In this document: positions 1 to 9,233 of the stretch, in pieces | Position numbering within the stretch: position 1 is the stretch's first letter | Layout: each line of letters starts with the position of its first letter | Assembly: GCA_903875575.1 (NCBI GenBank) | Contig: CAIQWJ010000083.1 | Span: forward strand, 1-64,000 | Source of the DNA: an uncultured Acidobacteriia bacterium | GTDB taxonomy: Bacteria > Acidobacteriota > Terriglobia > Bryobacterales > Bryobacteraceae | Reading direction: 5' to 3' | Length of the DNA: 64,000 bases | Notes under the pieces: generated by a model | Databases searched by the model: none | What the model saw: only the letters and a program-made list of their open reading frames with translations | Told to the model about the DNA's origin: nothing | Program-made: the position numbers and the translations under genes

Positions 1-2
1 GA

Positions 3-281
3 CGCCACTGGAGCACGGAAGCGAAGACAAAGCTTTTGCGCCGACACCTGATCGAGCGGATACCGATTTCGAAGATTTGCGAAGAAGAGCGCCTGGCCCC
101 GAGCCTGTTTCACCGCTGGCAGGAACAGTTGTTCGGTAACGAATCCAACCCATCCGCTCGGCCCTCGCATGTGCAAGAACCTCACAGGTTCGCCACCGGA
201 TCTCCTCGCCGGAAGAACCTGATTTCATCGCGCAAACTCAGTATAGAGGGGAGGCCACTGCGTATTTGTGTGAACGTGTAA
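3..281 (+). pseudogene. Transposase OrfA-like relic (IS3/IS911-type HTH), partial
   Basis: Reading through the left edge in the frame of the listed 81-aa ORF gives a peptide starting RHWSTEAKTKLLRRHL and continuing to LFHRWQEQLFGN. That is the usual N-terminal helix-turn-helix pattern of IS3/IS911-type OrfA proteins. Similarity ends near base 140, and the rest of the ORF to 281 looks like random translation. The listed start is an internal TTG, because the gene enters from outside the window. No inverted repeat, OrfB or target duplication is visible, so this is a dead remnant. The 46 bases from it to the next gene hold nothing recognisable. Confidence 0.6.
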
Positions 282-327
282 TTAACCCGAACTTCGGGGC
301 CATGTTCGACAATGCATCATAGATACA

Positions 328-2964
328 GTGCTGACGACGCCCCTCATCCGCAACTCCCTCGCCGTTCTGGTACTCCTCGCCGCGGGAACCGGTCTCGCCG
401 AAGACTACCATCCGCCCGGCGGAGTCGCCTTTCCTCACACCTCCGGCAATGTCACCATCCTCCCCGGTGGCCGCGCTCTGAAGCCGATGGGCAACCAGAT
501 CGAAGTCGGCCCCGGAGCCATCGGCCTCGCGATCAGTCCGAAGGGCCTGATCGGCGTTTCCCAAACCGGCTTTGAGCGCTTCGGCGTTTCCGTCCTGGAG
601 ACCGCAAAGGATAAGTGGCAGCAACGAATGCTTTGGGCCGTGGCACCGGATGCCGTGGACTCGCCCGACGCCCCAAAGCCGGGCACCAAAAAAGAAGTTG
701 ACCGCTGGCTGAGCACCTCCTACGGCATCGTTTTCGACACCGACAAAGCGATCTGGATCGCCGAAGGCGAGACGGGCAAGGTCCGTTTGCTCGATGCCTC
801 CAACGGCACCAAACGAAAAGTCATCAGCGTCAATTCCGGTGACTGGAAGAACAGCTATACGTCTGACGTCGCGCTTGATCCCGTCCGTCACATCCTCTAT
901 GTGATCGATCAGGCCAACTATCGTCTGGTTCTGATCGACACAGTCAAGGATGTGGTCCTTTCCTCCGTCAACACCGGGCGCATGCCGCTCACCCTGGCGC
1001 TTTCTCCCGACCGCAACACGGTCTATGTCACGAACGCGGGCATGTTCCGCTATCAGGTTTTGCCGACGGGGCTGTCGTATCCGGCGTTTGGTTTCCCGTC
1101 GCTGGAGAGCGTAGCCGGGGCGGTGAAAGAGTCGCTCAAAGTGCCCGCGCTGGGCGATCCCAACGATCGCGACGCCAACACCGTTTGCGCGATCAATGTG
1201 CTCGATCCGCAGAAGCCCGTGGTGGACGCCTGGCTTCGCACCGGTAGTCCGGTGGGTGCCAGCGTTCCGAATGGTACCGGCCAGCCGGTCACCACGGCGA
1301 TCGGAGGCTCCTCGCCATCGTCCGTTCTGGCGGTCGAGAACAAACTCTACGTCTCCAACGCCCATTCCGATTCCATCACCGTGATCTCGGAACCTGACCA
1401 CAAGGTTCTGGGCCAGATCCCTCTGCGTGTACCCTGGTTGCTGCCGCTGCGGGGCTTCGTGCCCGCTGGCATGACGTACGATCCAGTGACGAAGTGGCTG
1501 CTGGTGGCCGAGTCCGGAGTCAACGCGGTTGGCGTGATTGACACCACGCGCAATGTGGTGATCGGGCATCTGCCGGTGGGCTGGTATCCCACACGCGTCG
1601 GCCTTGCGGATGGCCGCGTCTGGGTGGTCAACGCAAGAGGGCGGGGCACCGGGCCCAATGCCCGCCGGCCCTTCGAAGATCCCAATCAGCCTTCTACTTT
1701 CTATCGCGGCACTCTGTCGTCTTTCGCGATGCCCGCGCAGGCCGATCTTCAGAAGCTCACGGCCACCACTTTCGCGGCGAACGGTTTTTTTGTAGAGAAC
1801 AGCATCACGCCCTCCATGCCCGCCGCCATCCGCCACGTCATCCTGATTGTGAAAGAGGACCGCGCCTTCGATGAGATCCTGGGCGACGTGGGCGAAGCCT
1901 CGAACGGCCACGTGACAGGCAACGCGTCTCTTGCCCGCTACGGCATGCACGGGCGCGCCGATGGCGGCGGCACCCGCTTCAGTGTGAAAGACGCGGCGAT
2001 CACGCCCAATCAGCACGCCCTCGCGAAGCAGTTCGCCTTCAGCGACAACTTCTACTCCGATGGTGAGTCCGAAGTCGACGGCCATCACTGGCTGACCGGC
2101 GTGATCCCGGACTTCTTCACCATGACGGGGCTCTACGCCTCGTACGGTGGGCAGAGGAAGTTCGCGCTCGATGGCAGCACGCCAGGCCGCCTTCTTTTCG
2201 CAGGCACCAATACGGGCATCCTGCCGGAGGAGACGCCCGAAAACGGCACCCTGTGGCACCATCTGGAACGCAACCACATCACGTTTCGCAACTTTGGCGA
2301 GGGCGTGGAACTGCCCGGCGTAGTGCTGGCGACCGACAAGACCGGCGCGCAATACCGCACGAATATTCCGATGCCCGATGCGCTCTATCGCAACACGTCC
2401 CGCGACTATCCCGGCTTCTCCACCGACATTCCCGACCAGACCCGCGCCGACCGCTTCATCGCCGAACTGGATCAGCGCTACAAATCCGGCAAAGAGGCGC
2501 TCCCGCAATTCCTCTACGTGACGCTGCCCAACGATCGCACCGGCGAAGATCGCCCAGATGGCGCCTACCCCTACGCCTCGTCCTGGGTGGCTGACAACGA
2601 TCTCGCCCTCGGTCGCATCCTCGAATACCTCTCGCACTCTCCGTGGTGGAAGGAGACGGCGGTATTCGTGACAGAGGATGTAGCCGCCGGCGGCATCGAT
2701 CTGGTGGACGCACACCGCACCGTGCTGCTCGCAGCCGGACCGTATGTCAGGCGAGACTATGTATCCCACACCAACTCCAGCTTCCCCGGCCTGCTCAAAA
2801 CTGTCTTTGAGTTGCTGCACATTCCCGCACTGAACCTGATGGACCAGACGGCACCGGCCCTGCGGGATCTCTTCACCGACACACCGGATTTCACGCCGTA
2901 CAAAGCAGTTGCACCGGAGAAACGAATCTTCGACCCCGCCGCTCTCCTGAAGAAGCCAGACTAA
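328..2964 (+). CDS. Secreted YVTN beta-propeller / phosphoesterase family protein
   Basis: An 878-aa exported protein. The GTG start gives a signal peptide (MLTTPLIRNSLAVLVLLAAG, cleavage near GLAED). Residues about 60-480 read as a YVTN/YncE-like beta-propeller, with blades such as HILYVIDQANYRLVLIDTV and RNTVYVTNAG. Residues about 500-860 match the phosphoesterase family (PF04185, alkaline-phosphatase superfamily): HVILIVKEDRAFDEILGD, then NQHALAKQFAFSDNFYSDGE and VDGHHWLTG, with a late VDAHRTVLLAAGPYV block. This propeller-phosphoesterase fusion is common in Acidobacteria and is usually annotated as a bifunctional YncE/alkaline phosphatase protein. Its substrate is not known. It lies 65 bp upstream of a secreted FAD oxidoreductase on the same strand, but no functional link is evident. 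The long antisense ORF over it is a shadow. Confidence 0.88.
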   Translation: MLTTPLIRNSLAVLVLLAAGTGLAEDYHPPGGVAFPHTSGNVTILPGGRALKPMGNQIEVGPGAIGLAISPKGLIGVSQTGFERFGVSVLETAKDKWQQRMLWAVAPDAVDSPDAPKPGTKKEVDRWLSTSYGIVFDTDKAIWIAEGETGKVRLLDASNGTKRKVISVNSGDWKNSYTSDVALDPVRHILYVIDQANYRLVLIDTVKDVVLSSVNTGRMPLTLALSPDRNTVYVTNAGMFRYQVLPTGLSYPAFGFPSLESVAGAVKESLKVPALGDPNDRDANTVCAINVLDPQKPVVDAWLRTGSPVGASVPNGTGQPVTTAIGGSSPSSVLAVENKLYVSNAHSDSITVISEPDHKVLGQIPLRVPWLLPLRGFVPAGMTYDPVTKWLLVAESGVNAVGVIDTTRNVVIGHLPVGWYPTRVGLADGRVWVVNARGRGTGPNARRPFEDPNQPSTFYRGTLSSFAMPAQADLQKLTATTFAANGFFVENSITPSMPAAIRHVILIVKEDRAFDEILGDVGEASNGHVTGNASLARYGMHGRADGGGTRFSVKDAAITPNQHALAKQFAFSDNFYSDGESEVDGHHWLTGVIPDFFTMTGLYASYGGQRKFALDGSTPGRLLFAGTNTGILPEETPENGTLWHHLERNHITFRNFGEGVELPGVVLATDKTGAQYRTNIPMPDALYRNTSRDYPGFSTDIPDQTRADRFIAELDQRYKSGKEALPQFLYVTLPNDRTGEDRPDGAYPYASSWVADNDLALGRILEYLSHSPWWKETAVFVTEDVAAGGIDLVDAHRTVLLAAGPYVRRDYVSHTNSSFPGLLKTVFELLHIPALNLMDQTAPALRDLFTDTPDFTPYKAVAPEKRIFDPAALLKKPD

Positions 2965-3029
2965 CTCCGCTCACGAGCCGTGACTGTAAAGGAGCGGCAC
3001 TCAAAACCATCTGGACTAACATACATCTC

Positions 3030-4658
3030 ATGAAAGCTTTCTCCCGTTTCCCGTCAATCTGCGTCATCGCGCTTGCCTTCGCCCTGACCGCCACCGCCGC
3101 CACGCGCAATTTCGACGTCGTGGTCTACGGCGGCACCGCAGGCGGCGTCATTGCCGCCGTCTCCGCCGCGCGCGAAGGCCTCCGCACCGCCCTGCTGGAA
3201 CCCACGGCCCACGTCGGTGGCATGGTCTCCGGCGGTCTCGGCTTCACAGACTACGGCAGGAAAGAAGTGATCGGCGGCTACGCCTATGAGTTCTACTATC
3301 GCGTCGGCCAACACTACGGGATGACCAGTTTCGCCAACGACGTCGCCTGGCTCCACGAACCTCACGTCGCCGAAGACATCTTCCGCCAAATGCTCACCGG
3401 CGCCGGCGTCACCCTCGTGGAACATGCCCGCCTCCGCGAGCAAAACGGCGTCGCCAAACAAGGCACGCGTCTGACTTCCATCAACACAGAAAACGGCGAC
3501 ACCTACACCGCGCAGATCTTCATCGACAGCAGCTACGAAGGCGACCTCATGGCGCAATCCGGCGTCACCTGGACCTGGGGCCGCGAATCAAGCACGCAAT
3601 ACGGCGAGACCCTCGCGGGTGTTCGCGACAAAACCCCGCTGCACCAGTTTCTGGTGGACGTTCCGGCGCGCGACGCTGCAGGCAAACTCTGGCCGGAGAT
3701 CAGCGCCGCCGCCCCACCCGCGCCCGGCACCGCCGACAAAGCCGTGCAGGCTTACAACTTCCGCATGTGCTTCAGCGCCGCAGCCGATCGCGTCCCGTTC
3801 GCCAAGCCCGCTGGCTATGACCCAAAACGCTACCAACTCCTGGCGCGACTCATAGAAGCCCGCATGAAGGCCGAAGGCAAGCCCCCGGCGCTCGGCACGC
3901 TCATGAAGATTGACCGCCTCCCCAACGGCACCACGGACGTCAACAACAACGGCGCCTTCTCCACAGACTTTATCGGCGGCAGTTGGGACTACCCCAACGC
4001 TTCCTACACGAAGCGCGAAGAAATCTGGCAGGCCCACAAGGCCTATCAGGCCGGTCTCTTCTACTATCTGGCCAATGACCCTGCCGTCCCCGCCGCCGTA
4101 CGCGCCGAAATGAATTCCTGGGGCCTCTGTGCTGCCGAGTTCACCGACACCGACCACTGGCCGCGACAACTCTACATTCGTGAAGACCGCCGCATGGTGG
4201 GCGAATACGTCATGGTGCAGCAGGACCTGCAAACCGACCTCACCAAGCCAGACCCCATCGGTATGGGCTCCTACAACAGCGACTCCCACAACGTGGAAAG
4301 AATTGCCGGTCCGGATGGCTTCGTGCGCAATGAAGGCGACATGCAGGTAGGCGTGAAACCCTATCAGATCCCCTATCGCGTCATGCTGCCCAAGCGCGCA
4401 GAAGCGGAGAATCTACTCGTGCCGGTCGCGTTTTCCGCCAGCCACGTGGCTTATTCCTCGGTGCGCATGGAGCCCCAGTACATGATTCTGGGGCAGGCCG
4501 CAGGCGTAGCGGCAAAGATGGCGATTGACGGGAAGGCCGCCGTGCAGGCCATCGACAAAGCGGCGCTGACCGCGAAGCTGAAGGCCCAGGGCGCAGTGCT
4601 GGAATACGTGCCTTCGCCGCAGGCAGCAGCACTGGCCGCCGCGCGGACGAAACGCTAG
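3030..4658 (+). CDS. Secreted FAD-dependent oxidoreductase
   Basis: A 542-aa protein with a signal peptide (MKAFSRFPSICVIALAFALT, cleaved near ATAA), then a Rossmann dinucleotide-binding motif: FDVVVYGGTAGGVIAAVSAA followed by the acidic LLEP at the end of strand 2. The next block, HVGGMVSGGLGFTDYG, and the C-terminal block SSVRMEPQYMILGQAAG are typical of the FAD_oxidored family (PF12831). In acidobacteria and planctomycetes that family is often exported and found in saccharide or xanthan-type degradation neighbourhoods. The substrate cannot be read from sequence. It ends with a 4-bp convergent overlap with the GGDEF-EAL gene on the other strand. Confidence 0.85.
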   Translation: MKAFSRFPSICVIALAFALTATAATRNFDVVVYGGTAGGVIAAVSAAREGLRTALLEPTAHVGGMVSGGLGFTDYGRKEVIGGYAYEFYYRVGQHYGMTSFANDVAWLHEPHVAEDIFRQMLTGAGVTLVEHARLREQNGVAKQGTRLTSINTENGDTYTAQIFIDSSYEGDLMAQSGVTWTWGRESSTQYGETLAGVRDKTPLHQFLVDVPARDAAGKLWPEISAAAPPAPGTADKAVQAYNFRMCFSAAADRVPFAKPAGYDPKRYQLLARLIEARMKAEGKPPALGTLMKIDRLPNGTTDVNNNGAFSTDFIGGSWDYPNASYTKREEIWQAHKAYQAGLFYYLANDPAVPAAVRAEMNSWGLCAAEFTDTDHWPRQLYIREDRRMVGEYVMVQQDLQTDLTKPDPIGMGSYNSDSHNVERIAGPDGFVRNEGDMQVGVKPYQIPYRVMLPKRAEAENLLVPVAFSASHVAYSSVRMEPQYMILGQAAGVAAKMAIDGKAAVQAIDKAALTAKLKAQGAVLEYVPSPQAAALAAARTKR

Positions 4659-6854
4659 GCCGCGAATTCACAAGGCGTCTGGACTGGCACCGAAGTGTTA
4701 TCGCCTTTCGCACGCGAGGCCGCCAACAATCCGCGCACAGTCTCCGCCGGTGCCGGCCGATGCAGGTAGTAGCCCTGCATGACATCACATCGCAGCGCTT
4801 TGAGCCGCGCCATCTGGCTGCTGGTCTCCACTCCTTCCGCCACCACCGTCAGGTTCAGGCTGTGAGCCAGCGTGACAATAGCCTGCACAATAGAAGTAGC
4901 GCTAGGGCTTCCGCCATCCAGTTCGCGCACGAACGTCTGGTCGATCTTGATCGCATCGACAGGCAGGTCCTGCAGGCAATGCAGCGACGAGTACCCGGTT
5001 CCGAAATCGTCGATCGTCGATCGACGTCTTGACGCCCATTCGCCGAACCTTAGCCATCTCGTGCCGCCCCTCTTCCAGATGCCGCATCAGCGCGCTCTCA
5101 GTGATTTCCAGCTCCAGTCTGGTCGGGTCGATGCCGGTCTCCGCAATGGCCGCCCCCACAATATACGCAAAATCGGGACGGCACAACTGCACCGTGGAAG
5201 CATTCACAGACATGCGCACATCAAAACCCTCCTCTGCCCATTGCACGGCCTGACGGCAGGCTTCGCGCAGCACCCAATTGCCGAGTTTCACGATCAGGCC
5301 GCCTTCTTCCGCGATCGGGATAAACTGAGCCGGCGATACCCGCCCCAGTATCGGATGGTCCCAACGTACCAGCGCTTCCACGCCCACAATGCTGTCGCGC
5401 GAGTCTGTCTGCGGCTGATAAACCAGATGCAGGCCGGTGCCTTCTTTGAGCGTTTCCCGGAGATAGCGCTCAATATCCTGTCTCGCCAGTGCCGCTGCGC
5501 CCACGGCGAAGTCAAATCGCTTCCAGTCGTTGCGTCCTGTCTTCTTGACCTCATGGAGCGCCTCCTCCGCCGCGCGCACCAGCCCGGCCGGATCGCTGGC
5601 ATCTGCGGGAAATATGCTGCTCCCCACGCTGCACGTGATAGAGAATTCGCTATGCTCTGACCGGAAAGGCGTTCGAAACGCCGTGACAATCTCTTCCGCC
5701 AGCGTGGCCACCGCGGCCGGGCATCCGCTGCCCGTCAGAATCACAAACTCGTCGCCACCAAGGCGAGCCAGCAGGTCGGCCGGTTGCATCAGCCCGAGCA
5801 GACGACGCGCTGCCTCCCGCAGGATGCCGTCGCCTCCCACGTGGCCGATCGACTCGTTGACGGTCTTGAAGTGGTCCAGGTCCAGTACGATCACACCAAA
5901 TCCATGGCCACCCGTCTCCGCTCCCTCCATCGCACTCTGCAGTCGCTCCTGGAATATAAAACGGTTGGGCAAGCCCGTCACCGCGTCATGCTGCGCTTCA
6001 TAAGCCAGCTTTTCGAGCGCTGCTGCGTGATCGAGAGCCAGCGACGCAATCGAACAGGACTGGAACACCTCCGGCAGCTTCCCTGCGCCGCATTCCCCCG
6101 GCCTGGCCGCGCACTTGCTCATGCACGAGGGTCCGCCAGTCTGCGCCAGGTTGACCAGATCCGACGTAAAACGCCCCGCTCCCGCCGCTATACGGTTCGT
6201 CCGGCCTTCCTGAAACAAAACGGTCGGGAAATCGTCAGCGCTCACGGTTTCCTGCCGATCCCCGCAACGAAGAACGATTTCGCATCGCACACCCGCATGC
6301 TGCCATTCCACCTGGGCGGCAGCCGCCCGGAAAATCGCATTCAGCGGCTCATTCCGCGCGATCATCTGAAGAACCCGATTGCTCTCCGCGCCCGTGGCCT
6401 CATGAGAGGAGATGTTTTCGTGGCGAATGATCACCCGCGCAGCACCTTGCCCGCGAATCGGCCGGCCCCGCAACAGGAACCAGCGTCGCTCCTGAGCGCT
6501 GTGGCACGGATACGCCAGCGTAAATTCCTCGCACCGGCCCGCCAGCAGATCGCGGATACCTGCCGCTACCGTTGCCGCTTCATCACCGAAGCCTCCCTTC
6601 GACTGGTCGCAGACCTCCAGGTAGTTGCCACCCAGGCAGCCGTCCGCGGTGCCTCCGTTTAAGACCGAAAACCGGCACCACGCCGCGTTCACGGCTACGA
6701 TCCGGCCCTCGCCGTCCAGTAGTGCCAGGTGGTCGTTCACCGCGTCCGCAGCCTCACGCCAGACGGTACTCAATCTCGCTTCCGGTGTGACCGCAATGGA
6801 CGCGACTGTCCCCGCTCCCGCGCCGTCCTCGACTCCTTCGCTGAGACTGTTCAT
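4655..6854 (-). pseudogene. PAS-GGDEF-EAL cyclic-di-GMP protein, frameshifted by a 7-bp duplication
   Basis: The listed 650-aa ORF (6854 to 4902) starts MNSLSEGVEDG. It has a PAS-like region (about residues 30-150), a middle region possibly GAF-like, a GGDEF domain (about 285-440) with intact LLARLGGDEFVILTG, and an EAL domain with VGVEALVRWDHP. The EAL frame breaks exactly at the conserved DDFGTGYSS motif. The sequence reads GVKTSIDDRRFRNR, whereas the other frame gives DFGTGYSSLHCLQDLPVDAI and continues through VVAEGVETSSQ to a stop at 4655. Removing one copy of a 7-bp tandem repeat (5007-5020) restores one ORF of about 730 codons. An intact protein would make and/or degrade cyclic di-GMP. 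As written, the EAL domain is cut before its metal-binding DD/EGVE region, so phosphodiesterase activity should be lost while the cyclase could still work. Confidence 0.85.
5007..5020. repeat. 7-bp tandem duplication breaking the EAL domain
   Basis: The + strand reads tcgtcga twice in a row (5007-5013 and 5014-5020), followed by tcgacg. One copy would place SIDDF and GTGYSS in a single frame on the minus strand. Two copies shift the frame by +1. This is either a real slippage allele or an assembly artefact. Confidence 0.85.
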
Positions 6855-6990
6855 GTGGTCGCCATTGTCCGCTAATTGAAATATCGGCCAGTTGGGATGA
6901 ATAGTTGAAACAGTTTCGTAAGAAATGCCCCCGCGGCGACCTTCCTCCGCCCTTCACACTCTGCCTGCCGCTATCCTTGGAAGTTCCCGC

Positions 6991-7569
6991 ATGTGGCATA
7001 CCGATCCCGTTGAAATCCTTGGCTTTATCACCGGCGCGCTCTGCGTCTGGCTCCTCGCGCGCCAGAATATCTGGAACTGGCCCATCGGCATCGCCAATAA
7101 CCTGTTCTATATCGTGGTCTTCGTGAATTCCGGCCTTTTCGGCGATGCCGGATTACAGGTCGTCTACGTCATTCTCGCCGTCTATGGCTGGTGGACCTGG
7201 GCTCACCCCGATGGCAGCCGTCCGGAACTCCCGGTCACCCGCACCACCGTGCGCCAGTGGGCCTGGCTGATCGCGTTGACGGCGGTCTCGGCGTTGGCCT
7301 TACGTGCTTTCCTCGCCGCCTTCACGCCTTCCACCGTGCCCGCCTGGGATGGCCTCACCACCGCAATCTCGCTCGCAGCCACCTGGGGACAGTGCCGCAA
7401 ACTCCTCGAATCCTGGTGGCTCTGGATTCTGGTGGACGTGATCTACATCCCGCTCTACGTTTACAAAGGACTGCGGCTGACGGCCGTTCTCTATTTCGTC
7501 TTTATGCTGCTGTGCATCGCGGGACTCCGCTCCTGGCGCAAGGCGGATATGGATGTGCCTCGCCAATGA
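6991..7569 (+). CDS. pnuC: Nicotinamide riboside transporter PnuC family
   Basis: About 192 residues from the ATG at 6991 (MWHTDPVEILGF). The longer ORF start at 6925 adds a polar stretch that does not fit this all-membrane family. It has the PnuC layout of about seven hydrophobic segments, with the characteristic early block NIWNWPIGIANNLFYIVVF, a central YGWWTWAH, and the late ESWWLWILVDVIYIPLYVYK where W, N and Y residues line the substrate path. PnuC imports nicotinamide riboside by facilitated diffusion coupled to phosphorylation in the cytoplasm. No NadR-type kinase is adjacent. It is divergently transcribed from the GGDEF-EAL gene across about 135 bp. Confidence 0.88.
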   Translation: MWHTDPVEILGFITGALCVWLLARQNIWNWPIGIANNLFYIVVFVNSGLFGDAGLQVVYVILAVYGWWTWAHPDGSRPELPVTRTTVRQWAWLIALTAVSALALRAFLAAFTPSTVPAWDGLTTAISLAATWGQCRKLLESWWLWILVDVIYIPLYVYKGLRLTAVLYFVFMLLCIAGLRSWRKADMDVPRQ

Positions 7570-7598
7570 GGCCAGGCTTCCCCGGGGCACTGACGGGT

Positions 7599-7757
7599 AT
7601 GATTTTGCCACATGAAATCGGTCACGCGCAGGGCTTGAACCACGCCCCGTCGCCCTTGTCTTTGATGTACAGCGGCTTGTCAGGGTCTCTTGCTGCGGAT
7701 CTCAGCATCGCGGAGGCCAATCTGGTCTATTTAAAGAACATCATGGCGTCTCGCTAG
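7599..7757 (+). pseudogene. C-terminal fragment of a zinc metalloprotease
   Basis: This 52-codon reading frame starts at an ATG (MILPHEIGHAQGLNH) and contains a full HExxHxxGxxH zinc-binding motif of the metzincin/M10-like type. It continues with LMYSG, comparable to the Met-turn of that clan. It ends at the TAG at 7755-7757, just 12 bp before the first HEAT-like gene. No propeptide or N-terminal catalytic half is present upstream, where pnuC ends 29 bp earlier. It is therefore best read as the surviving 3' end of a deleted protease gene. A real micro-protein is unlikely. The ORF track hides it inside a longer out-of-register ORF that overlaps pnuC. Confidence 0.6.
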
Positions 7758-7769
7758 AGGAAACAAAAG

Positions 7770-8393
7770 ATGACTATTGGAATCCCGTTTCGGATCTTGA
7801 TCTTGCTCATAGTGTTCTTACATCCCGTTTGCGCCTTTCAGGCTGAACGGCCAGCACCGCTTGTCGAGGCGGTCACGAAGGAGCTTTCTCGAACTGGAGA
7901 TGGTGACGCTGCTTTCATGGCGCGTCTACTCGCTACAGGCGACCGCGCGAGTGTTTCGGCCGTTCTGCTGGATTTGACAAAAAAGTACAAGGCGGAACAC
8001 CCAGGCGACTCGGAATACTACCTGTTGCGCCAATCCGTGGGCGCACTGGGTTATCTGAAAGAACAACAGGCGATTCCCGTCCTGATCGAGTTGGCACGCC
8101 CAACCGAAAGGTCCAAAGCAAATGAAGATATTCGGGTTATCGCCTTGATTGCTATCGGACGAATTGATCCGGTCGGAAACCGTGATCTGCTTCTCGGCGT
8201 ACTGCGGACCGACGAACAGTGGTATATTCGTCGAAGCGCCGCTTCCTTCCTGTCGGAGATTGGCGACGCCGCAGTTCTGCAGGAACTGGATGTCGCGGCC
8301 GCAAGGGAACCAACCCCGGGCCAGAGCCAGGGAATTCAAAAGGATGCGGACGCACTGCGAACCCGCCTTGCGGCTGCCAACAAGGGAAAGTAG
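7770..8393 (+). CDS. Secreted HEAT-like repeat protein, tandem copy 1
   Basis: A 207-aa protein with a signal peptide (MTIGIPFRILILLIVFLHPV, cleavage near CAFQA). The mature part is alpha-helical, with HEAT/PBS-lyase-like helical pairs: VGALGYLKEQQAIPVLIEL, IRVIALIAIGRIDP and EQWYIRRSAASFLSEIGD. The C-terminal tail IQKDADALRTRLAAA is also helical. The start is supported by agagga about 8 bases before the ATG. Two further near-identical copies follow directly. HEAT-like proteins usually act as protein-protein scaffolds; no partner can be named, and the export signal places it in the periplasm or outside. I do not recognise a more specific family. Confidence 0.75.
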   Translation: MTIGIPFRILILLIVFLHPVCAFQAERPAPLVEAVTKELSRTGDGDAAFMARLLATGDRASVSAVLLDLTKKYKAEHPGDSEYYLLRQSVGALGYLKEQQAIPVLIELARPTERSKANEDIRVIALIAIGRIDPVGNRDLLLGVLRTDEQWYIRRSAASFLSEIGDAAVLQELDVAAAREPTPGQSQGIQKDADALRTRLAAANKGK

Positions 8394-8513
8394 TCATCCC
8401 CGGTGGAACCCAATACCGTCGCCCTGTCACCCGCGCCAGTGGCTTGGACGCCCCCTGAAAACAATTCGACAACTGTGCCATGCCTTTGGATGCTATCGTC
8501 AGCACAGGTGAAG

Positions 8514-9137
8514 ATGACTACCGGACTCTCGCTTAGAATCTTGATCTTGTTTACTATGTTTCTTCAGTCGCTTGGTGCCTTTCAGGCCGAAAAGGCTGCC
8601 CCGCTTGCCGAATCGGTCAAGGCGGTGCTTGGGCAAACCGGAGAGAATGAAGATGCTTTCATAGCGCGCCTACTCGCTACAGTTGACCGCGCGAGTGTTT
8701 CGGCAGTTCTGTTGGACCTGACGAAACAGAATAAGGCGAAACATCCCGGTGATCCGGAATACTACCTGTTACGCCTCTCTGTTTTCGCGCTCGGTTATCT
8801 GAAGGAACCACAGGCGATTCCCCTCCTGATCGAACTGGCAAGCCCAACCGAACGGTCCAAAGCAAATGAAGATATTCGGTTGATCGCCTTGCAGGCGCTT
8901 GGACGAACAGATCCGGTCGGAAATCGTGATCTGCTTCTCGCCGTACTGCGGACCGACGAACAGTGGTACATTCGTCGAAGTGCCGCTTCCATCCTGTCGA
9001 ACATAGGCGATACCGCAGTTCTGCAGGAACTGGATGTCGCTGCCGCCAGGGAACCGACGCCGGCTCAGAGCCAGGGAATTCAGAAGGATGCGGACGCCCT
9101 GCGAACCCGCCTGGCTGCTGCCAACAAGAGAAAGTAG
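8514..9137 (+). CDS. Secreted HEAT-like repeat protein, tandem copy 2
   Basis: The middle of three paralogues, about 207 aa from the ATG at 8514 (MTTGLSLRILILFTMFLQSL). A GTG six bases upstream (8508) is the alternative start. The long extension back to 8403 in the ORF track is mostly the duplicated intergenic segment and is not expected to be coding. It shares the blocks SVSAVLLDLTKQ, YYLLRLSVFALGYLKEPQAI and EQWYIRRSAAS with copies 1 and 3. It differs mainly in the N-terminal 50 residues (KAVLGQTGENEDAFIARLLA) and has lost the Cys near the signal-peptide cleavage site. Confidence 0.73.
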   Translation: MTTGLSLRILILFTMFLQSLGAFQAEKAAPLAESVKAVLGQTGENEDAFIARLLATVDRASVSAVLLDLTKQNKAKHPGDPEYYLLRLSVFALGYLKEPQAIPLLIELASPTERSKANEDIRLIALQALGRTDPVGNRDLLLAVLRTDEQWYIRRSAASILSNIGDTAVLQELDVAAAREPTPAQSQGIQKDADALRTRLAAANKRK

Positions 9138-9233
9138 ATGTCGACCGGTTGCCCGTTAGATTCATTCGCTTCGTCACACACAGTCGGCACCCAATTGCAT
9201 TCGGCCCGGAGGCGTACGCCAGCATAGGTGAAG

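Noticed and set aside
3-281. Complete insertion sequence at the left edge
   Set aside because: Only the first part of an OrfA is recognisable, with no OrfB or terminal repeats inside the window.
238-2820. 860-aa minus-strand ORF
   Set aside because: It is antisense to the clear YVTN/phosphoesterase gene. Its sequence is His/Arg/Val-rich shadow translation without any domain.
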